This document shows positions 33,702 through 42,843 of a stretch of 64,000 bases of DNA, piece by piece. This DNA comes from CAZTDU01 sp050248795 (GTDB lineage: Bacteria; Pseudomonadota; Gammaproteobacteria; Burkholderiales; SG8-39): positions 30,624 through 94,623 of the forward strand of contig JBFWRS010000012.1 of the NCBI GenBank assembly GCA_050248795.1. Direction: 5' to 3'. Every line of letters begins with the position of its first letter. The first letter of the stretch is position 1. The notes beneath the pieces were generated by a model. That model had not been told where the DNA came from. It saw nothing but the letters and a program-made list of their open reading frames with translations, and did no database searches. The position numbers and the translations under genes are program-made.

Positions 33702-36492
33702 GGATGCGCGTCTCGCCCTCGCCGTACAGGTTCTGCACGCAGCGTACGCACAGGGTTTCGTGATCCTTCACCGCGCCCACGTCGGCGCGGTAGTGCCAGC
33801 AGCGCTCGCACTTGGCGTGCGCGCTCGGCGTCACCTCGACCGCGGTTTCGCCGCGATGCAGCGTGGCGCGCGAGGTGAGGAAGACGAAGCGCAGCTCGTC
33901 GTTCAGCCGCGCCAGCGCGTCATGCAGCTCGCCCGTGGCATGGATGTCGAGTTCCGCCGCCAGCGACGAGCCGACCTGCTTCAGCGCGCGCTTTTCCTCG
34001 ATCTTCTTCGTCACCACGTCGCGGAAGCCCCTCACGCGATCCCAGGCGTCTATCGCAGCCGGCTCGAGTCCCGACCCGGGAACCGCATGCCAGGTCTCCT
34101 CGAACACGCTCGCCTCGCCCCTGCCGGCAAACACCGACCAGGCCTCCTCGGCGGTAAAGCTGAGTACCGGCGCCATCAGGCGCAGCAGGCTTTGCGTGAC
34201 ATGCCACAGCGCGGTCTGCGCAGAGCGCCGCGCGTGGGAGTTTGCCGCGCAGGTGTAGAGCCGGTCCTTCAGCACGTCGAGATAGAACGCGCCCAGGTCC
34301 TCGGAGCAGAAGGCCTGCAGCTTCTGCGTGACGAGGTGGAACTGGTAGCGGTCGTAGTCCTGCACTATCGACTGCTGCATGCGTGCCGCCAGCGCCAGCG
34401 CGTAGCGGTCCAGCTCCACCATGCGCGCCACCGGCACGGCGTGCTTCGCGGGATCGAAATCGGCGGTGTTGGCGAGCAGGAAGCGCAAGGTGTTGCGGAT
34501 GCGGCGATAGCTCTCGACGACGCGCTTCAGGATCTCCTGCGAAATCGCGAGCTCGCCGGAATAGTCGGTCGCCGCCACCCACAGCCTGAGGACCTCGGCG
34601 CCCAGCGAGTTGGACACTTCCTGCGGCGCCACGGTGTTGCCCTTGGACTTCGACATCTTCTTGCCTTCGCCGTCCACGGTGAAGCCATGGGTCAGCAGCG
34701 CCTTGTACGGCGGCACGCCGTTCATCATGCAGGACACCAGCAGCGACGAATGGAACCAGCCGCGGTGCTGGTCCGAACCCTCGAGGTAGAGGTCGGCGGG
34801 GAACGCGGTCTGCTCGCGGTGCGAGCCCTTCAGCACCGTGTAGTGCGTCGAGCCTGAATCGAACCAGACATCCAGCGTGTCCTTGACCTTCTCGTACTGC
34901 GCCGCGTCGGCGCCGAGCAGTTCATCGGCCTTGAGCGTGTGCCAGGCCTCGATGCCGCCGGTTTCGACGCGCCTGGCGACCGCCTCGAGCAGTTCCAGCG
35001 TGCGCGGATGCAGCTTGCCGGATTCGCGGTGGATGAAGAACGGCATCGGCACGCCCCATTGCCGCTGGCGCGACAGCGTCCAGTCCGGCCGGTTGGCGAT
35101 CATGCCGTGCAGCCTGGCCTTGCCCCAGTCGGGAAAGAACTGCGTATTCTCGATGCCGCGCAGCGCGGTCGCGCGCAGCGGCTCCGCGGGGCGCGCGCCT
35201 TCGTAGCCCTCGACCGCGTCCATGCCGGCGAACCACTGCACGGTGGCGCGCAGGATCACCGGCGTCTTGTGCCGCCAGCAGTGCATGTAGCTGTGCACGT
35301 ACGGCGCGTGCGCAAACAGCACGCCGCGGGCTTCGAGCGCCTTGACGATAAGCGGATTCGCCTTCCAGATCGACAGGCCGCCGAATTCCGGCAGCGACGC
35401 GACATAGCGCCCGTCGCCCATCACCGGCGTGAGGATCTCGTCGTCCTTCATGCCGTTGCGGCGGCAGGAGTCGAAGTCCTCGACGCCGTAGGCCGGCGCC
35501 GAGTGCACGATGCCGGTACCGGCGTCGAGCGTGACGTAGTCGCCCAGGTACACCGGTGAAGTGCGCTCGTACAGCGGGTGGCGGAAGCGGATGTGCTCGA
35601 GCGCCGCGCCCTTGCACGCGGCAAGCGTCGTGCCCGCAAGCCCGTAGCGCGCGAGGCAAGCTTCCTGCAGGTCTGCGGCGAGCAGCAGCAGCCCGCGCGC
35701 GGTGTCGACCAGGTGGTAGTCGAACTCAGCATGCACGTTGAGCGCCTGGTTGCCGGGAATGGTCCACGGCGTGGTGGTCCAGATCACCGCGTAGCCGGGC
35801 TTGTCGGGCAGCTTCGGCAGGCCGAAGGCGCGCGCGAGCTTCTCCGGCTCTGCAAAGGCGAAGCCGACGTCGATCGCCGGATCCTTGCGATCCTCATACT
35901 CGACCTCGGCCTCGGCGAGCGCCGAGCCGCAGTCGAAGCACCAGTTCACCGGCTTGAGGCCGCGGTAGACGTAGCCTTTCGCCAGCAGCATGCCGAGCGC
36001 GCGGATTTCGTCGGCCTCGTTCTTCGGCGCCATCGTCAGGTACGGGTTGTCCCAGTCGCCGAGTACCCCCAAGCGCTGGAAATCGACCTTCTGCCGCTCG
36101 ATCTGCTCGGTGGCGTAGGCACGGCAAAGCCGCAGCGTCTCCTCGGCCGGCAGGTTCTTGCCGTGCTTCTTCTCGATCTGCACCTCGATCGGCATGCCGT
36201 GGCAGTCCCAGCCCGGCACGTAGGGCGCGTCGAAGCCCGCAAGCATGCGCGACTTGACGATGATGTCCTTGAGGATCTTGTTCACCGCGTGGCCGATGTG
36301 GATGTCGCCGTTCGCATACGGCGGGCCGTCGTGCAGCACGAAGCGCGGCCGGCCCTTCGCGGCCGCGCGCAGGCGCCGGTAGACACCCTTGTCCTGCCAC
36401 TGCTTCACCCACTGCGGTTCGCGCTTCGCGAGGTCGCCTCGCATGGGGAACGGCGTATCGGGGAGATTCAGCGTCTTCTTGTAATCAGCCAT
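33694..36492 (-). CDS. ileS: Isoleucyl-tRNA synthetase
   Basis: A 932-residue class I synthetase charging tRNA-Ile. The ATP-binding motifs HIGH (in GDIHIGHAVNK) and KMSKS (in GKKMSKSKGN) are present, as are the CP1 editing-domain blocks between them and a C-terminal zinc site of two Cys-x2-Cys pairs (CERC and CVRC). Length matches the bacterial type. ATG 36492 is chosen because it gives MADYKKTLNLPDTPFPMRG, the family N-terminus, and overlaps the ribF stop by 8 bases; the open frame upstream is within ribF. Confidence 0.97.
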   Translation of the reverse strand: MADYKKTLNLPDTPFPMRGDLAKREPQWVKQWQDKGVYRRLRAAAKGRPRFVLHDGPPYANGDIHIGHAVNKILKDIIVKSRMLAGFDAPYVPGWDCHGMPIEVQIEKKHGKNLPAEETLRLCRAYATEQIERQKVDFQRLGVLGDWDNPYLTMAPKNEADEIRALGMLLAKGYVYRGLKPVNWCFDCGSALAEAEVEYEDRKDPAIDVGFAFAEPEKLARAFGLPKLPDKPGYAVIWTTTPWTIPGNQALNVHAEFDYHLVDTARGLLLLAADLQEACLARYGLAGTTLAACKGAALEHIRFRHPLYERTSPVYLGDYVTLDAGTGIVHSAPAYGVEDFDSCRRNGMKDDEILTPVMGDGRYVASLPEFGGLSIWKANPLIVKALEARGVLFAHAPYVHSYMHCWRHKTPVILRATVQWFAGMDAVEGYEGARPAEPLRATALRGIENTQFFPDWGKARLHGMIANRPDWTLSRQRQWGVPMPFFIHRESGKLHPRTLELLEAVARRVETGGIEAWHTLKADELLGADAAQYEKVKDTLDVWFDSGSTHYTVLKGSHREQTAFPADLYLEGSDQHRGWFHSSLLVSCMMNGVPPYKALLTHGFTVDGEGKKMSKSKGNTVAPQEVSNSLGAEVLRLWVAATDYSGELAISQEILKRVVESYRRIRNTLRFLLANTADFDPAKHAVPVARMVELDRYALALAARMQQSIVQDYDRYQFHLVTQKLQAFCSEDLGAFYLDVLKDRLYTCAANSHARRSAQTALWHVTQSLLRLMAPVLSFTAEEAWSVFAGRGEASVFEETWHAVPGSGLEPAAIDAWDRVRGFRDVVTKKIEEKRALKQVGSSLAAELDIHATGELHDALARLNDELRFVFLTSRATLHRGETAVEVTPSAHAKCERCWHYRADVGAVKDHETLCVRCVQNLYGEGETRIHA

Positions 36493-37414
36493 GCTTGGCG
36501 AACCATTCCTTTGCAAGTTCCACGTCCCGCGCGATGGCGTCGCGCAACGCATCCAGCCCGTCGTACTTCTCCTCGGCGCGCAGGCGCTCGATGAAGCGCA
36601 CACGCAGGTGCCTGCCGTACATGTCCCGGTCGACGCCGAACAGGTGCGCTTCCAGCAGCGGCACCGGCACCTCGTTCACCGTCGGCCTGCGCCCCACGCT
36701 GGCGACGCCGCGCCAGCGCTCGCGCGTCGCTTCATCCGTCGCCTCGACGACGAAGATCCCCGCCACCGGCGGCGCCTTGCGCAGCGCGATGTTCGCGGTC
36801 GGGAAGCCAAGCTGCCGTCCCAGCTTCGCACCATGCGCGACGCGGCCCGAGATCGTATAGGGCCGGCCGAGCAGGCCTTCCGCGCGCGCCAGGTCGCCTG
36901 TGCGCAACGCCTCGCGCACCGCGGAACTCGACACACGCGCGCCGCCGTGGTTCACGTCGGGCATCGCTTCGACCTCGAAGCCGAGGCCTGACGCCAGTGC
37001 TTCGAGCAGCGCGAAGTCTCCGCTGCGCCTGGCGCCGAAGCGGAAATCGCGCCCCACCAGCAGCCAGCGCGCGCCCAGCCCGGCGACGAGGAAATCCTCG
37101 ACGAAGCGCCGTGCGCTCATCGCCGCGAGCCGGGCGTCGAATCGCGCGACATGCACGCGGTCCATGCCGGCCTCGGCCAGCAGCTCGAGCTTGTCCCGCA
37201 TGCGCGTGATCCGCGTCGGTGCGCTGTCGGGCGAGAAAAACTCGCGCGGATGCGGCTCGAAGGTCAGCACGCAGGCCGGCATCCCCACGCCCCCGGCGTG
37301 TCGCACCACGCGCGACAGCATCTCCCGGTGGCCGCGATGCAGGCCATCGAAATTTCCCACTGTCCAAGCCGAGGGTTCCGGGGTTCCGGGGTGACTGCCG
37401 TGCGTGACGACCAT
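36485..37414 (-). CDS. ribF: Bifunctional riboflavin kinase/FAD synthetase
   Basis: A 309-residue enzyme making FMN and then FAD. The N-terminal adenylyltransferase domain has VGNFDGLHRGHRE and RDFRFGARRSGD; the C-terminal flavokinase domain begins near GRPYTISGRVAHGAKLG and contains LGFPTANI. It is the first gene of the ribF-ileS-lspA-fkpB-ispH unit, and a good -10 box lies just upstream on the minus strand. Confidence 0.96.
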   Translation of the reverse strand: MVVTHGSHPGTPEPSAWTVGNFDGLHRGHREMLSRVVRHAGGVGMPACVLTFEPHPREFFSPDSAPTRITRMRDKLELLAEAGMDRVHVARFDARLAAMSARRFVEDFLVAGLGARWLLVGRDFRFGARRSGDFALLEALASGLGFEVEAMPDVNHGGARVSSSAVREALRTGDLARAEGLLGRPYTISGRVAHGAKLGRQLGFPTANIALRKAPPVAGIFVVEATDEATRERWRGVASVGRRPTVNEVPVPLLEAHLFGVDRDMYGRHLRVRFIERLRAEEKYDGLDALRDAIARDVELAKEWFAKHG

Positions 37415-37433
37415 CTGCGCGCTAAAATGCTGA

Positions 37434-37463
37434 ATTATAGCGGGTTTCCTTCATTCCCCGGAA
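37434..37463 (-). promoter_or_regulatory. Probable promoter of the ribF-ileS-lspA-fkpB-ispH operon
   Basis: The minus strand carries TATAAT (plus 37434-37439), 20 bases before the ribF ATG, with a weak TTCCGG about 18 bases upstream in the -35 position. The same AT-rich patch has plus-strand TAAAAT (37423-37428), which could serve the divergent DUF962 gene. Confidence 0.5.
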
Positions 37464-37478
37464 CCGGAGGCGGCAGCC

Positions 37479-38024
37479 ATGCGATCCCTCGAAGAGCAGA
37501 TGTCCACCTACGCGGCCTACCATCAGGACACACGCAACAAAGCGACGCATTTCGTCGGCGTGCCGATGATCGTGTTCGCGCTGATGATCGCGCTCGGCTG
37601 GCTGCGCGCGGACATCGGCGGCTTCGCGCTCAGCGCCGCACTCGTGGTGTCAGCGGCGCTGGTGATCTACTACCTGCTGCTCGACGTGCCGCTGGGGATC
37701 GCGATGGGTGCGGTGTTCGCCGCGCTCCTGTGGGCGGCGGAGCCGCTGGCGCGTGCGCCGTTCGCAACCGGCCTGGCATGGTTCCTTGTCTTCTTCGTCG
37801 GCGGCTGGGCGCTGCAACTGCTCGGCCACGTGTTCGAGGGCCGCAAGCCGGCGCTGGTGGACAACCTGTTCCAGATCTTCGTCGCGCCGATCTTCCTCGC
37901 CGCGGAAGGGTTCTTCTCCCTCGGCTACAAGCCCGGACTGCACGCCGCGGTGCAGAAACGCGCTCTGGAAATGCGCGCCGCTGCCGGCATCGGGCCTGCC
38001 GGCGCCGCCGACGCGGCCGGCTAG
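37479..38024 (+). CDS. DUF962 / Mpo1-like membrane protein
   Basis: A 181-residue integral membrane protein of the DUF962 (YGL010w/Mpo1-like) family. The family start TYAAYHQDTRNKATHFVGVP and the later GHVFEGRKPALVDNL carry the conserved histidines; four hydrophobic segments lie between and around them. Yeast Mpo1 is an iron-dependent dioxygenase acting on 2-hydroxy fatty acids, and the histidines are expected to bind iron. Bacterial members are little studied, so a fatty-acid alpha-oxidation role is inference. It is divergent from ribF and shares a CTAG stop overlap with the next gene. Confidence 0.8.
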   Translation: MRSLEEQMSTYAAYHQDTRNKATHFVGVPMIVFALMIALGWLRADIGGFALSAALVVSAALVIYYLLLDVPLGIAMGAVFAALLWAAEPLARAPFATGLAWFLVFFVGGWALQLLGHVFEGRKPALVDNLFQIFVAPIFLAAEGFFSLGYKPGLHAAVQKRALEMRAAAGIGPAGAADAAG

Positions 38025-38488
38025 CGCCGCTTCGCCAGCCAGGATCCGAAGCCGCGCTTCGCGTTGGCGCGGATCTTCGCCTGGAAGAAAGGCGTCCAGC
38101 CGAGCAGCACGCCGGCCGGGCCGAAGGCCATGCGCGACCATCGATAGAGATCGAAATGGTCGTCGTGGCGCACGATCAGGCCATCGCGGAAGCGGAAGCG
38201 CGCATCGATCACGTTGTGCACGCGCCGGCCGGTGTGCGTGAACGTGTAGGTCGCCTCCCAGCGCGCGCTGCCCTCGCCCGCATCGGCGCTGACGCCGCTG
38301 CACGAGATCGCCAGGTCCTTCGCGCGCGAGCACAGCATCGCCCACATTTCGCCGGCGTGTTCGCCGCTCAGCTCGCCGAATACCGGGTCGGAGAACACCA
38401 CCTCCGGGTGGTAGCAGGCGCGCATCGCCGCGGCATCGCGGCGCGCGAATGCGGCGTAGAACGCCGTGATCAGTTCAGCTTCGCGCAT
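38021..38488 (-). CDS. NTF2-like / SnoaL-like protein
   Basis: A 155-residue nuclear transport factor 2-like protein. The N-terminal AELITAFYAAFARRDAAAMRACY and the strand block VVFSDPVFGELSG, then HNVIDARFRFRDGLIVRHDDHFDLYRWSRMAFG, are typical of the SnoaL-like branch. The ATG at 38488 overlaps the end of the SirB1-like gene by 19 bases, and its stop overlaps the convergent DUF962 gene in CTAG. The ligand or reaction is unknown. Confidence 0.8.
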   Translation of the reverse strand: MREAELITAFYAAFARRDAAAMRACYHPEVVFSDPVFGELSGEHAGEMWAMLCSRAKDLAISCSGVSADAGEGSARWEATYTFTHTGRRVHNVIDARFRFRDGLIVRHDDHFDLYRWSRMAFGPAGVLLGWTPFFQAKIRANAKRGFGSWLAKRR

Positions 38489-39321
38489 CGCTCCGCCAGT
38501 TCGATTATCCTCGCGCGCATCTCTTCCGCATCCGGCGCCTCGGGTTCGCGTTCGACATAGTCGCGGATGTCCTGCAGCGCAGGACGCCAGCATTCCAGGC
38601 GGTAGTAGACCATGCCGCGGTCGCGCCGCTCGGCGTTGGCCTCGGGCGCGACGATGAGCATCCGGTCGAGCACCTGCAGCAGACGCTCCGGTTCGTCCTT
38701 CTCGCGATGTATGCCCTTCAGGTTCCGCAGCAGCCGCCCGAGGATCTGCCGGTTCGTCGCCGGCTCGAGGAACTGGTCCAGCGGCAACTGTTCGGGCGGC
38801 ACGCTGCCGGTGGCGCCGCGCGGCACCACGCGCTTGAGGCGATCGCGCAGCTCGTCCTCGGACTGCGGCACGCCGCCGGCGAACGGATCCAGCACCAGCA
38901 TGCCGCGGCGCATGCGAACGCGGACGAGGAAGTGCCCGGGAAACGACACCCCCTCCACCGGCAGCCCGACGCGGCGGCCGACCTCCATGTACAGCACCGC
39001 CAGCGTGATCGGAATGCCGGTCCTGCGCTCGATCACGTCGTTCAGGTAGCTGTTGCGCGGATCGTAGTAGTCGTCGGTATTGCCCCAGTAGCCGAGGTCC
39101 TCGTAGAGGAACTGGTTGAGCGCGATCACCTTCTCTTCGGCCGCGCCCGCCTGCGGCAGGCGCGCGCGCAGCCGCGCCGCCATGCGCTCCAGCTCGGCCA
39201 GGTAGTGCTCGATGTCGAGCGCCGGGTAGGCGTCCTGCGCCACCAGCAGGCACGCGCGCGCGAGGTCGATCCTGTCGTCCGCGCCGCGCATCAGCTCCTC
39301 GAACGGGCCCAGCGCCACCAT
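38470..39321 (-). CDS. SirB1-family protein (transglutaminase-like fold plus TPR)
   Basis: A 283-residue cytoplasmic protein of the SirB1 family. The first part is the transglutaminase-like core (GIPITLAVLYMEVGRRVGL, GVSFPGHFLVRV); the C-terminal third is TPR-like (LLQVLDRMLIVAPEANAERR). The Cys of true transglutaminases is not evident, so catalysis is doubtful. In enterics the homologous gene lies near prmC/prfA. ATG 39321 overlaps the murJ stop (TGATG), so it is probably translated from the murJ message; its reading frame continues upstream within murJ but that part is not related. Confidence 0.82.
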   Translation of the reverse strand: MVALGPFEELMRGADDRIDLARACLLVAQDAYPALDIEHYLAELERMAARLRARLPQAGAAEEKVIALNQFLYEDLGYWGNTDDYYDPRNSYLNDVIERRTGIPITLAVLYMEVGRRVGLPVEGVSFPGHFLVRVRMRRGMLVLDPFAGGVPQSEDELRDRLKRVVPRGATGSVPPEQLPLDQFLEPATNRQILGRLLRNLKGIHREKDEPERLLQVLDRMLIVAPEANAERRDRGMVYYRLECWRPALQDIRDYVEREPEAPDAEEMRARIIELAERCAKLN

Positions 39322-40856
39322 CAGGCGGACGACCTCGAAAAGTCTCGCGGGCGAAAACCGAACGCGAGCAGCGTCGCGCCGTAGACCGCGACGCCCAGCA
39401 CCACGAGCGCCGCGAGCCCGGCAACGCGATGCTGCCAGCCGGCTGCGAACCACCAGCCCGCCTCGCCCATGGCGTAGCGCAGCGCCAGCCCCATCAGCGC
39501 CACGGCGACGAGGATCTTCAGCGTGAACATGCCCCACCCTGCCTGCGGCGCGTAGATCGCGTGCTTGCGCAGGTAGCGGTACAGCAGCCCGGCATTGAGG
39601 CAGGCACCCAGGCCGATCGCGAGCGCCAGCCCCGCATGCGCGAGCGGGCCGACGAACAGCAGGTTCATCACCTGCGTCGCCACCAGCGTCAGCACGCCGA
39701 TCTTCACCGGCGTCACCACGTTCTGGCGCGCATAAAAGCCCGGCGCGAGGATTTTCACCAGGATCATGCCGACCAGGCCAACGCTGTAGGCCACCAGCGC
39801 GCGCTCGGTCATCGCCGCGTCCTCGACGCTGAAGCGCCCATAGTGGAACAGCGTAGCGATGAGCGGCGTCGCGATCGCGGCGAGCGCGGCCGCCGCCGGC
39901 ACCGCGAGCAGCAGCGTCATGCGCAGCCCCCAGTCGAGCAGCTTGCCGTATTCCTCGACCGCGCCCGACGAGTGGTACTTCGACAGGCTGGGGAGCAGGA
40001 TGGTGCCGACCGCGACGCCGAGCACCCCGGCCGGGAATTCCATCAGCCGGTCTGCATAGTAGAGCCACGACACGCTGCCGGTGACGAGGAACGAGGCGAA
40101 TACCATGTTGAGCAGCAGGGACACCTGCGCCACCGATACGCCGAACACCGCCGGCGCCATCAGCGTCAGCACGCGCCGCATGCCGGGGTGACGGAAATCC
40201 AGCCGCCAGCGCGGCACCAGGCCGAGCCGCGCGAGGAACGGCAGTTGCAGCGCGAGTTGCAGCACGCCGCCGGCGAACACCGCCCATGCCAGCGCCTTGA
40301 TCGGCGGATCGGCGTATGGCGCGCCGAAGGCGGCGGCGACGATGAACGACACGTTCAGCAGCACCGGCGTGAAGGCCGGCACGGCGAAGCGGCTCCAGGT
40401 ATTCAGCACCCCCGCCGCGAGCGCGACGAGAGAGATGAAGAGCACGTACGGAAACGTGATCCGAAGCAGCGCCACGGTCAGCTCGAACTTCTGTGCGTCA
40501 GCGGCGAATCCGGGCGCCGACAGGTAGATGATGAAGGGCGCCGCGGCGATGCCGAGCGCAGTGGCTGCGAGCAGCGCGACGAACAGCACCGTGGACACGG
40601 TATCGATCAGCGAGCGCGTTTCCTCCGCCGTCTGCCGGGTCTTGTACTCGGACAGGATGGGGACGAAAGCCTGCGAGAACGCGCCTTCGGCAAACAGGCG
40701 GCGCAGCAGGTTGGGAATCTTGAAGGCGACGAAGAACGCATCGGTGGCCAGCCCCGCGCCGAACGTCCGCGCGATCAGGAAGTCGCGCGCGTAGCCCAGT
40801 ACCCGCGACAGGAACGTCATGCTGCTGACCGTGGCCAGCGCCCGCACCAGGTTCAT
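39321..40856 (-). CDS. murJ: Lipid II flippase MurJ
   Basis: A 511-residue polytopic membrane protein (MOP superfamily, about 14 transmembrane segments) that flips lipid II for peptidoglycan synthesis. The N-terminus LVRALATVSSMTFLSRVLGY and blocks such as AEGAFSQAFVPILSEYK and MEFPAGVLGVAVGTILLPSL are diagnostic. It is divergent from rpsT, a conserved betaproteobacterial arrangement, and is followed by the SirB1-like gene with overlapping codons. Confidence 0.96.
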   Translation of the reverse strand: MNLVRALATVSSMTFLSRVLGYARDFLIARTFGAGLATDAFFVAFKIPNLLRRLFAEGAFSQAFVPILSEYKTRQTAEETRSLIDTVSTVLFVALLAATALGIAAAPFIIYLSAPGFAADAQKFELTVALLRITFPYVLFISLVALAAGVLNTWSRFAVPAFTPVLLNVSFIVAAAFGAPYADPPIKALAWAVFAGGVLQLALQLPFLARLGLVPRWRLDFRHPGMRRVLTLMAPAVFGVSVAQVSLLLNMVFASFLVTGSVSWLYYADRLMEFPAGVLGVAVGTILLPSLSKYHSSGAVEEYGKLLDWGLRMTLLLAVPAAAALAAIATPLIATLFHYGRFSVEDAAMTERALVAYSVGLVGMILVKILAPGFYARQNVVTPVKIGVLTLVATQVMNLLFVGPLAHAGLALAIGLGACLNAGLLYRYLRKHAIYAPQAGWGMFTLKILVAVALMGLALRYAMGEAGWWFAAGWQHRVAGLAALVVLGVAVYGATLLAFGFRPRDFSRSSA

Positions 40857-40881
40857 GCCGCTGCTCCGGCGCGCGGGTTCA

Positions 40882-40890
40882 TGCTAGAAT
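40882..40890 (+). promoter_or_regulatory. Probable extended -10 promoter of rpsT
   Basis: TGCTAGAAT fits an extended -10 element (TGn plus TAGAAT), 29 bases upstream of the rpsT ATG. No strong -35 box is visible, as expected for extended -10 promoters. Confidence 0.5.
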
Positions 40891-40919
40891 TCGCGCCTTT
40901 TCAAGCACCTGGGTTACTC

Positions 40920-41183
40920 ATGGCCAACACCAAATCCGCCCGCAGGTCGGCCCGCAAGTCGGTAGAGCGTCGTACGCACAACGTCGCGCTGCGCACTTCG
41001 CTGCGCACCGCGGTAAAGAACGTCGAGAAGGCGATCGCCGCCGGCAAGAAAGACGCCGCCGAGGCCGCGCTGCAGAAGTCGCGCAGCACCATCGACCGCG
41101 TGGCCGCCAAAGGCGTCGTCCACCGCAACACCGCAGCCCGCTACAAGAGCCGCCTCGCGCACGCCATCAAGGCGATGCAGTAG
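40920..41183 (+). CDS. rpsT: 30S ribosomal protein S20
   Basis: An 87-residue, highly basic helical protein of the small ribosomal subunit that binds 16S rRNA. MANTKSARRSARKSVERRTH at the start and AAKGVVHRNTAARYKSRL near the end are diagnostic, and the length matches the family. The ATG at 40920 gives the exact family N-terminus; the open frame far upstream overlaps murJ and is not coding. It is divergent from murJ. Confidence 0.97.
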   Translation: MANTKSARRSARKSVERRTHNVALRTSLRTAVKNVEKAIAAGKKDAAEAALQKSRSTIDRVAAKGVVHRNTAARYKSRLAHAIKAMQ

Positions 41184-41188
41184 CACTG

Positions 41189-41530
41189 CTAGTCGGTATC
41201 CCCGGCGCGCTGCAGCTTCGCCAGTTCGGTGCGCCCGGGAACCCTGCCATCGCGCACCTTCAGCGCGTTGTCCTTCGCAAAGCTGAGCAGGAAACGATAG
41301 GCCATCGGCTCGAGGTCCTCGAGCCGCCTGTCGACGACCACGCAGCGCATGCCGCTCGCCGTGACCGGGTGCACGTAGGGCGAATACTGCATGCGGTGGT
41401 CGCCCCCGAACGCCGCCATCACGCCGCATAGCCGCTCCGCCCAGTCGCTGGGACGAAAAGGCTTGCCGTCCGCGGTGACGCCCTGGATGACGAATTCGAT
41501 GGCCTCGACGTCTGCAGCACTCTCGGACAT
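41189..41530 (-). CDS. DUF3579 protein
   Basis: A 113-residue protein of the DUF3579 family, found almost entirely in betaproteobacteria and typically next to rpsT and argD, as here. Recognisable blocks are FVIQGVTADGKPFRPSDWAERL, QYSPYVHP and CVVVDRRLEDLEPMAYRFLL. There are no membrane segments or catalytic motifs that I can name, and the function is unknown. It is tail-to-tail with rpsT and divergent from argD. Confidence 0.85.
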   Translation of the reverse strand: MSESAADVEAIEFVIQGVTADGKPFRPSDWAERLCGVMAAFGGDHRMQYSPYVHPVTASGMRCVVVDRRLEDLEPMAYRFLLSFAKDNALKVRDGRVPGRTELAKLQRAGDTD

Positions 41531-41565
41531 GGCGCGCGGATTATAGTCCGAGGGGCATTTTTCCC

Positions 41566-41607
41566 TATGATAATATTCCGCGAACGGCGGCAGTTGCCGC
41601 CGTTTTT
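41566..41607 (+). promoter_or_regulatory. argD leader: -10-like sequence and perfect terminator-like hairpin
   Basis: TATGAT (41566-41571, within an AT-rich run) is a possible -10 box. Immediately downstream, AACGGCGGCA (41583-41592) pairs perfectly with TGCCGCCGTT (41595-41604) and runs into further T residues, ending 16 bases before the argD ATG. The hairpin would form at the very 5' end of the mRNA. It looks like an attenuator or terminator, but no alternative fold or leader peptide was found. Confidence 0.5.
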
Positions 41608-41623
41608 CATTGGAGAAGCCGGC

Positions 41624-42823
41624 ATGTCGCACGTCATGAACACCTACGCCCGGCAGCCGGTTGCGTTCGTGCGAGGCGAAGGCGTCTGGCTGTGGGACGA
41701 GGACGGAAAGAAGTACCTCGACGCGCTCGCGGGGATCGCCGTCAACACGCTCGGCTACAACCATCCGGTGCTGGTGCGCGCGATCGCCGAGCAGGCCGCG
41801 CGGGTGATCCACACCTCCAACCTCTTCCGCATCCCGGCGCAGGAGCGCGCCGCGGACCTGCTCGCCGAGATCACCGGACTGGACGAGATCTTCTTCTGCA
41901 ATTCCGGGCTCGAGGCGAACGAGTGCGCGATCAAGCTGGCGCGGCTCTACGGCCACCAGCGGGGCGTCGCCGAGCCCCACATCGTCGTCATGGAGAACGC
42001 CTTCCACGGCCGCTCGCTGGCGACCCTGTCGGCGACCGGCAGCCGCAAGGTGCAGGCGGGCTTCGAGCCCCTGGTGCCCGGCTTCGTGCGCGTGCCGCTG
42101 AACGACCTGGATGCAGTGCGCGCGGTCGCCGAGCGCGACAAGAACGTGGTCGCGGTGCTGATCGAACCGATCCAGGGCGAAGGCGGCATCAATGTGTCGC
42201 GCCTGGAGTACCTGCGCGGCCTGTACGAGCTGTGCCAGAAGAACGAGTGGCTGTTCATTTCCGACGAGATCCAGTGCGGTCTCGGTCGCACCGGCAAGTG
42301 GTTCGTCTACCAGCACGCCGGCTTCCTGCCGGACGTGGTGCCGCTCGCCAAGGGCCTTGCCGGCGGGCTGCCGGTCGGCGCCTGCGTCGCCGGCGGACGC
42401 GCCAAGGGCGTGTTCAAGCCCGGCAACCACGGCAGCACCTTCGGCGGCGGACCGCTGGTGATGACGGCGCTCGTTGCCACGCTGGAAACGATGATGAGGG
42501 ACGGGCTGCTGGCCAATGCGGAGAAGGTCGGCAGGGTGATCCACGACGGCCTCGCCACCGCGCTGGCAGGCGTTGCCGGCGTGCGCGAGATCCGCGGCAT
42601 GGGGCTGATGATCGGCGTCGAGCTCGACCGCCCATGCACCGAGATCGTGAAGATCGCGCTCGAGCGCGGCCTGGTGCTGAACGTGACGCACGACAACGTG
42701 ATCCGGCTGCTGCCGCCGCTGGTGATGAACGAGGCCGAAGGAAAGCAGCTGGTCGGCATCCTGGCGCCCATCGTCACCGGGTTCCTCGCCGCCGGCAGCG
42801 CCAGGAGTGCGGCGGCGCGCTGA
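41624..42823 (+). CDS. argD: Acetylornithine aminotransferase
   Basis: A 399-residue class III PLP aminotransferase converting N-acetylglutamate semialdehyde to N-acetylornithine. The PLP lysine is Lys243 in PLAKGLAGGLPVGA; NSGLEANECAIKLAR and ISDEIQCGLGRTGKWF are family blocks. ATG 41624 follows a GGAGAAG ribosome-binding site and gives the usual MSHVMNTYARQPVAF; the longer start at 41567 would translate the leader hairpin. It is followed 20 bases later by argF. Confidence 0.95.
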   Translation: MSHVMNTYARQPVAFVRGEGVWLWDEDGKKYLDALAGIAVNTLGYNHPVLVRAIAEQAARVIHTSNLFRIPAQERAADLLAEITGLDEIFFCNSGLEANECAIKLARLYGHQRGVAEPHIVVMENAFHGRSLATLSATGSRKVQAGFEPLVPGFVRVPLNDLDAVRAVAERDKNVVAVLIEPIQGEGGINVSRLEYLRGLYELCQKNEWLFISDEIQCGLGRTGKWFVYQHAGFLPDVVPLAKGLAGGLPVGACVAGGRAKGVFKPGNHGSTFGGGPLVMTALVATLETMMRDGLLANAEKVGRVIHDGLATALAGVAGVREIRGMGLMIGVELDRPCTEIVKIALERGLVLNVTHDNVIRLLPPLVMNEAEGKQLVGILAPIVTGFLAAGSARSAAAR

Positions 42824-42843
42824 CGCCTGCCGGGTGCATCTCC

